Shown here: positions 7,795 through 14,863 of the stretch, one piece after another
How positions within the stretch are numbered: the stretch's first letter is position 1
Layout: the number at the start of each line of letters is the position of its first letter
Translations under genes and position numbers: made by a program
Notes under the pieces: generated by a model
What the model was told of the DNA's origin: nothing
What the model saw: the letters and a program-made list of their open reading frames with translations, nothing else
The model's database searches: none
Assembly (NCBI RefSeq): GCF_001440345.1
Contig: NZ_LJYX01000016.1
Location: 1-64,000 of the forward strand
Length of the DNA stretch: 64,000 nucleotides
Direction: 5' to 3'
Source: Colwellia sp. TT2012
GTDB taxonomy: Bacteria > Pseudomonadota > Gammaproteobacteria > Enterobacterales > Alteromonadaceae

Positions 7795-8184
7795 ATGAAG
7801 ATATCAGGGAAATTTGAGTTAGAAATGAAACCAATGGAACTATATGCTGATTCCATTGGTGGTATTAAACTAGGGCGTATGTCTATCGACAAAACCTTTT
7901 TAGGTGAGTTGTCTGCTACAAGTAAAGGGGAAATGCTTAACGCGCTTACCCCAACTGCTGGTTCAGCTGGGTATGTAGCAATTGAATTGGTTACAGGTGA
8001 GCTAAGTGGTAAAAAAGGTAGTTTTGCTCTACAGCATTTCGGAACTATGTCGAATGGCGAGCAAAACTTAACCTTAGAGGTCGTTCCTGATTCAGGTATT
8101 GGAGAATTAGAAAACCTTAAGGGTAAAATGAATATCAATATTGAAGACGGTCAGCATTATTACACGTTCGAGTATGAGCTATAA
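7795..8184 (+). CDS. DUF3224 family protein
   Basis: A 129-residue protein from ATG 7795 (MKISGKFELEMKPMELY). The segments LGRMSIDKTFLGELSATSKGEML, SAGYVAIE, GSFALQHFGTM and VVPDSGIGELENLKG are the hallmarks of DUF3224, a small beta-barrel family of unknown function. A longer in-frame reading begins at 7729 inside the mini-cassette and would add 22 residues (MNELFYKLVRLF...) foreign to the family. I treat that as read-through, but it could give an N-terminally extended product. The gene lies between mini-cassette copy 2 and attC 9. Confidence 0.85.
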   Translation: MKISGKFELEMKPMELYADSIGGIKLGRMSIDKTFLGELSATSKGEMLNALTPTAGSAGYVAIELVTGELSGKKGSFALQHFGTMSNGEQNLTLEVVPDSGIGELENLKGKMNINIEDGQHYYTFEYEL

Positions 8185-8186
8185 AA

Positions 8187-8278
8187 GCCTAACAAATTGC
8201 TTAAACGGAAAAATAACAGTTGGCCATCGCTTCGCGATTATAGCCAACCATTATTTTCCGCTTAGCAAGGCGTTGAGG
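8187..8278 (+). other. attC site 9
   Basis: Inverse core GCCTAAC, stem acagttggc/gccaacc around catcgcttcgcgat, core GTTGAGG at 8272-8278. It is nearly identical to attC 10. Confidence 0.85.
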
Positions 8279-8423
8279 CTGTAGAATAACTAATTCAGCC
8301 AAAACAACTAAATTTTTGTGCTTCTGTATCGTACTGTAGAAGATTAACTCGATATAGGTGATGCATTTAGTACCCCGATTTTAGGGGGGTAATTTACAAT
8401 GAACGAGTTATTCTACAAGCTCG
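8273..8423 (+). repeat. Geneless mini-cassette repeat, copy 3
   Basis: A copy of about 151 bp, almost identical to copy 2 apart from one extra G in the GGGG run. Its ATGAACGAG frame continues for some 45 codons into the next spacer without resembling a protein. Confidence 0.8.
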
Positions 8424-8557
8424 TTATATTTAATCAGCGTTCAGCATATGTTCATCTTAATAATATATATTGCTGCTTTAAAAGTTGTTTAACGATCAAT
8501 TTTGGTAATCATAATATTCACAATAAGAAAGCATATTAATATAAAGGGATTTTAAAA
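8424..8557 (+). promoter_or_regulatory. A+T-rich leader of the outer-membrane gene
   Basis: With attC 9 and the mini-cassette, 8185-8557 forms a 370-bp stretch without a gene. The last 134 bp are very A+T-rich, with TTGTTT and CATAAT-like boxes at poor spacing and AAGGGA about 10 nt before the next ATG. It probably holds the gene's own promoter; I cannot fix the boxes. Confidence 0.3.
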
Positions 8558-9163
8558 ATGAAAAAAACACTATCTTTAGCATTTACTACTCTAGCATTAA
8601 CATTTGGATTTTCAGTACATGCAGAAGATGAAAGTAATTGGTATTTAGGCGCACAGTACAGTGCACAGGAAGTTACTTCTCTACCTGATAGAAAGTTTAA
8701 AACAGTAGGAGTCGTTGGCGGTTATCAATACAATAAATATTTCGCGTTAGAAACGAGATATAATACGGGGATATCAGGTTATTCTAGCCAATTTTATGTA
8801 AATGGATCATCGGATGCTGAGTACAAAGAAGATATAGATAAACAGGCTTCATTATTTATAAGAGCGTCTTACCCTCTTTTTAACTTATTTGGTATATATG
8901 CCTTAGCCGGTGTAACTAAAAGCAAATATGAAATAACTACAAGAAGTTCTCATACAGATTTAGAAGGAAATACTACAACTACTTATCCATATATAATTAA
9001 ACTCTCGGAAAGTGGTTTTACTTATGGAGTTGGTTTAAATTATCAAATAACAGAAACTGTTACTTTGTTCATTGATTATCAAATTTTACCAGGGTTAACA
9101 ATCGGTTCTGGGAGTTCAGCCAAGTGGAAAAGTATGAATCTTGGTGTTAACTACTCTTTTTAA
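8558..9163 (+). CDS. Outer membrane beta-barrel protein
   Basis: A 201-residue protein with a typical signal peptide (MKKTLSLAFTTLALTFGFSVHA). The mature part alternates polar and hydrophobic residues in strands, such as GVVGGYQYNKYFALETRYN and FTYGVGLNYQITETVTLFIDYQ, and ends in a C-terminal Phe (LGVNYSF), the outer-membrane assembly signal. It fits an 8-strand barrel of the outer-membrane beta-barrel (OmpA/OmpW-like) type. Function is unknown. It is the only clear outer-membrane barrel among the cassettes and has a longer leader than its neighbours. Confidence 0.8.
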   Translation: MKKTLSLAFTTLALTFGFSVHAEDESNWYLGAQYSAQEVTSLPDRKFKTVGVVGGYQYNKYFALETRYNTGISGYSSQFYVNGSSDAEYKEDIDKQASLFIRASYPLFNLFGIYALAGVTKSKYEITTRSSHTDLEGNTTTTYPYIIKLSESGFTYGVGLNYQITETVTLFIDYQILPGLTIGSGSSAKWKSMNLGVNYSF

Positions 9164-9172
9164 TGTATTTAA

Positions 9173-9264
9173 ATATAACAAGTTGCTTAAACGGAAAAAT
9201 AACAGTTGGCCATCGCTTCGCGATTATAGCCAACCATTATTTTCCGCTTAGCAAAGCGTTATGT
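9173..9264 (+). other. attC site 10
   Basis: Inverse core ATATAAC, same stem and loop as attC 9, core GTTATGT at 9258-9264. Confidence 0.85.
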
Positions 9265-9287
9265 GTTTCTCGGGGGGGACGTAATCA

Positions 9288-9593
9288 ATGGATGATGAAT
9301 CAATAAAAGCAAAACTAGAATTTGATCAAATAAGTATAAATCAAAAAAATATAGATGAATTTAATAAACTTAAGCCAAGTGATTTAGGTATTATATATAT
9401 AGTTGTGACATTTTTTTTGATTATGTTGATTCCTATTATTTTTTCAATTGAAATAAACTCATTTTCAACATTTTCAACATTTACTGCAATGGGATTTATG
9501 TTTTGTCTTATTATTTATGGTCAAAATAGAGATACCAACCGTAGGATTGACCTATTACTTGAAATAATAAAAAAGCAGAGTAAAAACACATAA
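9288..9593 (+). CDS. Small two-TM hypothetical protein
   Basis: A 101-residue protein with a charged N-terminal 34 residues, two hydrophobic segments (about 35-53 and 60-79) and a basic helical tail (RDTNRRIDLLLEIIKKQ). GGGGGGGA lies about 8 nt before the ATG. No family is recognised. It is a single-gene cassette between attC 10 and attC 11. Confidence 0.7.
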   Translation: MDDESIKAKLEFDQISINQKNIDEFNKLKPSDLGIIYIVVTFFLIMLIPIIFSIEINSFSTFSTFTAMGFMFCLIIYGQNRDTNRRIDLLLEIIKKQSKNT

Positions 9594-9686
9594 CAAGCAA
9601 TTCAACGTGACACGCAACAGTTGGCCGCGCTCACTACGTTCACAATTATAGCCAACAGTAATTTGCCGCTTAACTTAGCGTTAAGT
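9588..9686 (+). other. attC site 11
   Basis: Inverse core ACATAAC, stem acagttggc and gccaac, core GTTAAGT at 9680-9686. Confidence 0.85.
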
Positions 9687-9690
9687 TTCT

Positions 9691-9978
9691 CTAATTGAGG
9701 CGCTCCATCGCGGCTTTGTATACTTTTCCTCTATCACGCTTGTCAACAGAAATTACGGTGACAGTAATTACTGTATCGCTTACCTCGTAAACTAGTCTAT
9801 AACCGACCTGTCTAAGTTTGATTTTGTATAATTTATTGCCACCTGAGAGCTTGGCACTTTCTATATGAGGATCTTCTAAAATGTTTGCAAGTTTTTTCTT
9901 GAACTGTAATTGAACTGTTGCACCTAGTTTTTTCCATTCCTTAAGTGCAGACTTTTTAAACTCCAACTCATAGGTCAT
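9691..9978 (-). CDS. relE: RelE/ParE-family toxin
   Basis: A 95-residue toxin of a type II toxin-antitoxin pair. MTYELEFKKSALKEWKKLG and the later KIKLRQVGYRLVYEV...VISVDKRDR are typical of RelE, a ribosome-dependent mRNA endonuclease. Basic residues that act in catalysis are present (Lys in LKEWKKL, Arg in GYRLVY and DKRDRGKVY). It overlaps its antitoxin gene by 11 nt, downstream of it. The pair runs against the array direction and needs its own promoter, as usual for toxin-antitoxin cassettes in superintegrons, where they are thought to stabilise the array. Confidence 0.9.
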   Translation of the reverse strand: MTYELEFKKSALKEWKKLGATVQLQFKKKLANILEDPHIESAKLSGGNKLYKIKLRQVGYRLVYEVSDTVITVTVISVDKRDRGKVYKAAMERLN

Positions 9979-10216
9979 TTAAACTAACCTTTACACTAGC
10001 TTCACTTTTACGCTGCTCAACAATGGCAAGTAGCTCTAAATCTTCAATATAGTCCATCATAAACTCATAAGTCTCTGCTGGTATACAATAAAATGCAGGT
10101 TCGTTTCTATTAAGTACTGCAATTGCTTCGCCGTGAGCACTAAGTGCAACCTTCATTGGATTTGCTTTAAGTTCACTAATACTTGCCGCAGCTTCAGTTA
10201 ATATTCTAGTTGTCAT
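9968..10216 (-). CDS. Phd/YefM-type antitoxin of the RelE pair
   Basis: An 82-residue antitoxin. The N terminus (RILTEAAASISELKANPMKV) and the segment AIAVLNRNEPAFYCIPAETYE are typical of the Phd/YefM-like antitoxins that pair with RelE. The acidic C-terminal helix would wrap the toxin. The N-terminal half is the DNA-binding fold and should repress the pair's own promoter. It is translated first, as usual. GGTGA lies 5-6 nt upstream of the ATG. Confidence 0.85.
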   Translation of the reverse strand: MTTRILTEAAASISELKANPMKVALSAHGEAIAVLNRNEPAFYCIPAETYEFMMDYIEDLELLAIVEQRKSEASVKVSLNDL

Positions 10217-10256
10217 GCTTTCACCAGTACGTTAGAGTGGTCTTTAATTAAGGCTA

Positions 10257-10285
10257 AGTATAAACGACGAAACTTAACAAGGCAA
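10257..10285 (-). promoter_or_regulatory. Putative promoter of the RelE pair
   Basis: On the minus strand TTGCCT (10285-10280) and TATACT (10262-10257) are spaced 17 nt and lie 40 nt ahead of the antitoxin start. The -35 box falls inside attC 12, so the recombination site also carries promoter information. Confidence 0.45.
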
Positions 10286-10369
10286 TTAAACGGACAAATT
10301 ATAGTTGGCTTTTGTTCGTGCCTCACTATTTTAGCCAACTACAATTTTCCTCTTATTGCAGCGTTATAA
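10272..10369 (+). other. attC site 12
   Basis: Inverse core ACTTAAC, stem atagttggct and agccaacta, tcctcttattgca, core GTTATAA at 10363-10369. Confidence 0.85.
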
Positions 10370-10384
10370 ACCTAAGGATAGGAT

Positions 10385-10840
10385 ATGGATATCATCACAA
10401 TAATTCACGTTACTCTTGCTGTCACAGCTATCATAAGTGGGGCTATTATTATGTCCCGTAAAAAAGGTGACATTTTTCATACTCAGTTGGGCAAATTATT
10501 TATAGCAAGTATGGTATTAGTAAATATTACAGCATTCGCTTTTTTGCCTAAATATGGTTTTACCATTTTTCAGCCCCTCGCGTTATGGAACTTAGTTTGG
10601 GTACTTTTGGGCTATTATTATGCGGCTAAAAAACCAAATGAAAATTGGCTTATTAACCATTTTTATTTTATGACATATGCTTATGTAGGCGTTGTAGCAG
10701 CTGCAGTTGCAAGAATTCCGTTAAGCTTTGGCTTTCTCCCTAACGAATCCGCATTTATTGCAATAGCGTTTGTTTTTGGCATTTCAGTTTATGTCATCGA
10801 AAAGCAAGGTAAGAAGTTACGTACTATCGGCGGCGTATAA
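10385..10840 (+). CDS. DUF2306-like membrane protein
   Basis: A 151-residue protein with four hydrophobic segments (about residues 4-22, 36-53, 63-80 and 96-140). The start IIHVTLAVTAIISGAIIM and the loop KKGDIFHTQLGKLFIASMV with its His-containing turn match DUF2306, a family of small multi-pass proteins of unknown function. TAAGGATAGG lies just upstream of the ATG. The gene runs to the start of an attC that is interrupted by an IS110 remnant. Confidence 0.75.
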   Translation: MDIITIIHVTLAVTAIISGAIIMSRKKGDIFHTQLGKLFIASMVLVNITAFAFLPKYGFTIFQPLALWNLVWVLLGYYYAAKKPNENWLINHFYFMTYAYVGVVAAAVARIPLSFGFLPNESAFIAIAFVFGISVYVIEKQGKKLRTIGGV

Positions 10841-10844
10841 CAAG
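10835..10844 (+). other. attC left end cut by IS110 remnant
   Basis: GTATAACAAG, the usual inverse core and first bases of an attC, joins directly to the IS110 end sequence tgactatggtgtca. The right part of this attC is lost. Confidence 0.7.
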
Positions 10845-11060
10845 TGACTATGGTGTCAAACCCTAATATTTAATTCATTTTAGGATCCCAGTAGACACCA
10901 TCTCTCACCATCGAATTGAGCGTGATAACTAGCTTTCTAATACACGCGATTATCGCTACTTTCTTTGGTTTTCCAGCGGCGACTGGCCGCTGATACATCG
11001 CCTTAAATGTTGGGTTACATTGGATTGCGGACATCATTGCCATGTACATGGCTGTTCTAA
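10845..11060 (-). mobile_element. IS110-family remnant (about 215 bp)
   Basis: This stretch is clearly but imperfectly similar to 11773-11990, the transposase 3' end of the neighbouring IS110 element. It begins with the same tgactatggtgtca and includes taggatccca, the conserved tatcgctactttctttggtttt and further matches up to catggctgt. Only the last 60 or so codons of the transposase remain. It is older than the full copy and ends abruptly in an unrelated cassette gene. Confidence 0.8.
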
Positions 11061-11664
11061 TTTTTCTAGTGAGGCAGTAATAAGTGAATTTTCAGCAGAG
11101 AATGTTGATTATCTATCTGAAGGCATAAAATTGTATTCAGATAAAATTGCCGTTCATTCTAGCTACGATCCCAACTTAAAAGAATTTTACAAAGAGATTA
11201 ACTCCGAAAAATTTGAGCCCCAATATAAGTCAGTTACAAAAAAATGGCCTCTAGGTGGCAATAATTTCTTAATTGAGCAATGTTTCAGTGTGTCGGCTAA
11301 TGTTAATAGTTTCCCAAGTATGGGGAGCGATTTTGTTTATGGACAGAAATATAAACGTACTATTACAAATGGTAACTTTAAAAGTGTCCTCGTAGATACT
11401 GAGCTAAATCTAACTTGGGCTTACTGTGAATGTGATGGAAACCCACCACCTACATGCCAAAATATAGATCAAGTGAGTGACATTAATGGTAATAGTAAAT
11501 ATGAAATCCGAGATGCTATACAGGAACCCGAAGGTATGATTTTACATTTAAAAGAATACAATGGGAAAGAGCTTTCTACTGTTTTTAATTCTACTGTTTT
11601 TAAAATGTGTACTGGAGATTTTTCATACCCGCACAATGACTTTAGTTGCCCCCCAAATAATTAA
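11020..11664 (+). pseudogene. 5'-truncated cassette gene fused to IS110 remnant
   Basis: An open frame of 214 codons whose first dozen residues (MDCGHHCHVHGCS) are encoded by the IS110 remnant read backwards. The native sequence seems to begin near 11061 (SSEAVISEFSAENVDYLSEG). The rest is a polar protein with six or more Cys toward the C terminus (AYCECDGNPPPTCQN, FKMCTGDF, FSCPPN), as in a secreted disulfide-rich protein, but any signal peptide is lost. I do not recognise the family. The loss of the 5' end, of the attC core and of a normal ribosome binding site suggests a broken gene. Confidence 0.6.
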
Positions 11665-11772
11665 ATTGTTTGGCTAATAACGGAGTGTTAGGTTTTAATG
11701 CTTAAATGGTAATTCAATAATATGATCAAGGTTGCTTGTGTCACCTTACAGAGTAAAAGTAACCCTAACAAG
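11665..11772 (+). other. Geneless cassette remnant with degenerate core
   Basis: Following the broken gene, gagtGTTAGGT at 11686 looks like an attC core with no recognisable left arm. About 75 bp later CCCTAACAAG (11763-11772) is the left end of the attC interrupted by the IS110 element. No gene is seen between them. Confidence 0.4.
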
Positions 11773-11797
11773 TGACTATGGTGTCAATTATTAATTT

Positions 11798-12750
11798 CTA
11801 ACTCATTTTAGGATCCCAATAGACACCATCTCTTACCATCGAATTTAAGATCACAATCATCTTTCTTACACAGGAAATTATCGCTACTTTCTTTGGTTTT
11901 CCTGCGGCGACTAAACGCTGATAAGTCGCCTTAAATACAAGGTTACATTGCATGGCTGACATCATGGACATGAACATGGCTGTGCGTATTTGATGGCGTC
12001 CGCCACGTATCATTCGCTTACCTTCATAGCTGCCACTTTCACGATTAATTGGCGCAACACCCACTAACGCAGATGCTTCTTTATTAGTGATATAACCGAG
12101 CTCTGGCATGTTACTTATAGACTAAACGCGACCACATTACCGACACCTGGAATACTTTGGATAATGTCATTTTTAATTTTATATTCATCACAACTTTCAA
12201 TTAATTTTTGTAGCTTTTTATCTATTTTAATCAGTTGATTATTTATCACCGTAAGTATCGGGTTAATACTGCTAGTGATTTCTTTTGGCATAATTTGAAG
12301 ACGATTTTTCTCCATGGTTCGCATGCCCATAAGCTGACAACGTCTTGACATTAAATCACTCATTAATCTTAACGTAGCCGGCTTTAGCGTTGATAATTTT
12401 GGTTTTATCGCTTCACTGTAATGGGCAATTAACTTGGCATCTAGTTTATCCGTTTTGGCTAATTGACCAATAGCACCAGCGAACTTTTTGACATGAGCTG
12501 GATTCGCAATGACAAAAGGTAGTTTTTCTTTTGCACAGGCGATAATAAAGGCTTGCTCAAGTCGTCCTGTTGCTTCAATGACGACACGCGTCACCTTGTG
12601 TTTTTTGATTTCAGTAATGGCTTCTTTAATGCCACTTTCATCGTCACTAACAACGAAATAAATACCTAGAGGGCGTATGTAAATGTCGAGTTGAGTTTTA
12701 CCGGTATCAACACCGACGTTAATTTCATTTTGATTATTTATGCTATTCAT
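11798..12750 (-). pseudogene. IS110-family DEDD transposase, frameshifted
   Basis: Two adjoining frames form one transposase of about 318 residues. The N-terminal part (12750-12115) has the DEDD RuvC-like fold: GVDTGK, VIEATG and the TDKLDA pair. It ends at PGVGNVVAFSL followed by a stop. The C-terminal part (12109-11798) continues with MPELGYITNKEASALVGVAPINRESG, the Tnp_20 region with the conserved nucleophile Ser. Adding one T after CTA at the junction restores AFSLLSNMPELG, the expected family sequence. So a single-base deletion has inactivated the gene unless it is bypassed. Confidence 0.85.
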
Positions 12751-12980
12751 AATAAGCTGACTCTGCCTTGCTATTCGGGCTCGAGTCCCAGTTGACTATC
12801 CGAGTTTAGTGCTTGGAGTTTTATACGGCGTTCCATCTTGTTATCGGTCTCTCAATAGAGGAGCCTGCAATCAATCGAACTACCGTATAAAAAGGCTTTA
12901 GTTGCTGCTAAAGCTTGGGCCTCACTTTACCTAAACTGGTTTAAAAAGAATAATAAAGATGGATGTATTATCCATACAAG
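12751..12980 (-). ncRNA. Candidate bridge RNA region of the IS110 element
   Basis: A 230-nt noncoding end upstream of the transposase. Members of the IS110 subgroup encode a bridge RNA here that pairs with target and donor DNA. Read on the minus strand it contains ATAACAAG (12844-12837), an 8-nt match to the attC left end where the element inserts, and a similar AGCAAGG (12773-12767). Several self-complementary blocks are present, such as ctttagttgctgctaaag near 12896. No promoter or fold was computed. This stretch, with the attC that follows, fills the gene-free region up to 13096. Confidence 0.45.
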
Positions 12981-13070
12981 CAAATTAATCAGGACAAATA
13001 ACAGTTGTTTTTTTCTCCTGCGTCGACTATTTTAACCAACTATTATTTGCCTGTTAACAGGGCGTTAGGC
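12981..13070 (+). other. attC site 14, right part (left part at 11763-11772)
   Basis: It continues the interrupted attC: caaattaatcagg, stem acagttg and caact, gcctgttaacaggg, core GTTAGGC at 13064-13070. Removing the IS restores a normal site of the attC 6 subfamily. Confidence 0.85.
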
Positions 13071-13096
13071 TTTCATTACGCCGGAGTACATATTAA

Positions 13097-13543
13097 ATGA
13101 TTATTGAACTCTTTCAGTTGGCTTCTTCTTTTGTTTTAGGATTACTAGTAGGTAGTTTACTTACTGAAGCGCTGATTTTACTGCCTTATTGGCGCGCAAT
13201 GGATCCAGAGGAGTTCTTGAATCTTCATGGTTCCCTTGGGCCTAGGTTATATGGATATTTTGCCCCATTAACAATTCTAGCTACAGTGCTACCAGTCCTA
13301 GCCGCAATAACTTCTGTAGTTTTTGGATCTGCCTTTTTCAATCTTTCGATTGTACCCGCGATAATTACTTTGGTAATGTTATTTATATATATCATTTATT
13401 TTAAGGGCGCGAATGAAAGTTTTAAAACTGGTTCTGTGGGCGTTGACGGTGTATCGGAAGAACTAGAGAGATGGTCTAAATGGCATTGGGTAAGAGTATC
13501 TTTAGGGTTAGTGGCATTTTTTATATCTTTATTGATTTTATAA
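13097..13543 (+). CDS. DUF1772-like membrane protein
   Basis: A 148-residue protein with four hydrophobic segments (about residues 5-28, 54-76, 80-101 and 128-147). The layout, with PYWRAMDPEEFLNLHG after the first segment and WSKWHWVRVSLG before the last, matches DUF1772, a family that includes anthrone oxygenase-like proteins. Enzyme activity is not established for this member. The ATG at 13097 follows CGGAGTA. It lies between attC 14 and attC 15. Confidence 0.7.
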   Translation: MIIELFQLASSFVLGLLVGSLLTEALILLPYWRAMDPEEFLNLHGSLGPRLYGYFAPLTILATVLPVLAAITSVVFGSAFFNLSIVPAIITLVMLFIYIIYFKGANESFKTGSVGVDGVSEELERWSKWHWVRVSLGLVAFFISLLIL

Positions 13544-13564
13544 CTATGAGTTTATAAACTGCAA

Positions 13565-13664
13565 GCCTAACAAGCACTTCAAAAGGAACAAAAACAGTTG
13601 GTTAGGTTCCGCTTTGATTCACATTTTGACCAACTATTTTTGTCCGCTTAAGTGGGCGTTATGT
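13565..13664 (+). other. attC site 15
   Basis: Inverse core GCCTAAC, stem acagttggt and accaact, gtccgcttaagtgggc, core GTTATGT at 13658-13664. Confidence 0.85.
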
Positions 13665-13679
13665 TCTTAGGATGGAATC

Positions 13680-14159
13680 ATGGTAACTCCAATGATTATT
13701 CTTTTAATTTTATCTTCTCCGCTAGCTCTGGCCTTTTTTTATGCAAAATTCAGAAATGTGCCTGTTGATATTAATAAATATGCTAGTTGGGGTTTAGGTC
13801 TAGCATTTATATTTTTCTTTATCGGTCATATTGTAAAAACGGATGGAATGGTTGAAATGCTTCCTCCGTGGGTACCCTTCAAAGTTACATTGATATATTT
13901 AACTGGTGCTATCGAATTATTAGTTGGCATCGCACTTTTCATACCTAAGCTTCAAACCATAGCTGCAAAATTTGGGATTCTTATTTTTGTGCTTTTCTTC
14001 CCTGCTAATATATACGCTGCTTTAAATAGTGTTGGGCTTGGTGGGCATCAATGGGGAGCGATATATTTATTAATACGAGCACCATTGCAAATCATATTGA
14101 TCGCATGGGCGTATTTTCTATGCGTAAAAGAACATAACAAGAAAATAAACAAGGACTGA
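13680..14159 (+). CDS. DoxX-like membrane protein, stop supplied by IS3 junction
   Basis: A 159-residue protein with four hydrophobic segments (about residues 4-20, 33-51, 66-87 and 97-148). LTGAIELLVGIALFIPKLQTIAA and PANIYAAL fit the DoxX / DoxX-like group of small quinone-associated membrane proteins. The frame enters the attC at EHNKKINKD and stops at TGA (14157-14159), which lies at the junction with the inserted IS3 derivative. The last nine or so residues are therefore encoded by attC and insertion sequence. The core protein is probably intact. Confidence 0.7.
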   Translation: MVTPMIILLILSSPLALAFFYAKFRNVPVDINKYASWGLGLAFIFFFIGHIVKTDGMVEMLPPWVPFKVTLIYLTGAIELLVGIALFIPKLQTIAAKFGILIFVLFFPANIYAALNSVGLGGHQWGAIYLLIRAPLQIILIAWAYFLCVKEHNKKINKD

Positions 14160-14760
14160 TGATCTTCCCCCGCTTTAACGGACACCAAAATCTAACTAAA
14201 GATGAGGTGTTCAATGCCAAAGTACAACAATCCAAGACGAACTTGGAAGTATTCAAACGACTTCAAAGTCAACGCTGTTCAACTTAGTTTCGTTGTTGGC
14301 GTCACAATCAAATCTGTCGCACTAAAGCTCGACATTCACCCGTTCATGCTGTCACGATGGCGAAAAGAATATCGCGAAGGAATTATTGTGGCGGATAAAC
14401 GTAAAAAAGTAGCTGGGCAATCGAAAGCAAAAAAACAACTTACTGATCGAGGTGTTGAATATCGTGGTCAAGTCTATCAAAAAGCATTGAAACGAAGCGG
14501 GATAGTGCATAGCTTAAGTCGCGCAGGAAAGTGCACTGACAATGCTCATATGGAGTCATTTTTCCATTCGATGAAGACGGAAGTTATTCGTGGTAATGTT
14601 TATAAAACTGATGCACAGTTACGAGGAACACTTGGCAGTTATATTAACAAATACTACAATGCGACGAGGATGCATTCTGGTATAAATTATTGCTCCCCGA
14701 TAGAATATGAAGCAATAGCAGCGTGAAAAACAATGTGTCCGTTTTATCGGGGGAAGATCA
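14160..14760 (+). mobile_element. Internally deleted IS3-family element (601 bp)
   Basis: It is bounded by imperfect inverted repeats, TGATCTTCCCCCG...AACGGACAC on the left and GTGTCCG...CGGGGGAAGATCA on the right. A full IS3 element of this type is about twice as long. Both ends are kept, so it could be moved by a transposase supplied in trans. No clear target duplication is visible. Confidence 0.8.
14202..14726 (+). pseudogene. Fused OrfA-OrfB remnant of IS3 transposase
   Basis: A 174-residue chimera in one frame. Residues about 1-77 are OrfA-like, with a helix-turn-helix (VTIKSVALKLDIHPFMLSRWRKEY). Residues about 78-174 are the end of the OrfB integrase core (TDRGVEYRGQVY, CTDNAHMESFFHSMKTE, YNATRMHSGINYCSPIEYE). 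The first catalytic Asp and most of OrfB are deleted. The retained Asp and Glu (TDRG and MESFF) are not enough for catalysis. The in-frame fusion might still bind the IS ends and act as an inhibitor; this is speculation. Confidence 0.8.
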
Positions 14761-14863
14761 ACAAAAAACAGTTGGTTACGTTCCGCTTCGTTCCACATTA
14801 TAACAAACTATTACTCACCGCTTATTGCGGCGTTAGTTTGCAAATCAGGCATTGGTGTAATAA

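Larger units (their letters stand above)
11773..12980 (-). mobile_element. IS110-family element inserted in attC
   Basis: An element of about 1.2 kb. Its left edge is fixed by the attC break after CCTAACAAG at 11772. Its right edge is fixed by the return of attC sequence (caaattaatcaggac) after 12980. The short 25-bp end lies after the transposase stop, and the long 230-bp noncoding end lies before its start, the arrangement of the IS110 subgroup. No target duplication or terminal inverted repeat is evident, as usual for this family. The same attC position is used by the remnant at 10845 and by the copy at position 1. Its transposase is frameshifted. Confidence 0.85.
14132..14838 (+). other. 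attC site 16, interrupted by IS3 derivative
   Basis: The left part ACATAACAAG...aaggac (14132-14156) and the right part from 14761 (aaaaaacagttggtt, stem partner aacaaact, cgcttattgcgg, core GTTAGTT at 14832-14838) form one attC split by the IS at 14160-14760. Confidence 0.8.

Noticed and set aside
8401-8540. Short ORF MNELFYKLV... from mini-cassette copy 3
   Set aside because: It runs into spacer sequence with no protein-like features; kept only as a remark under the repeat.
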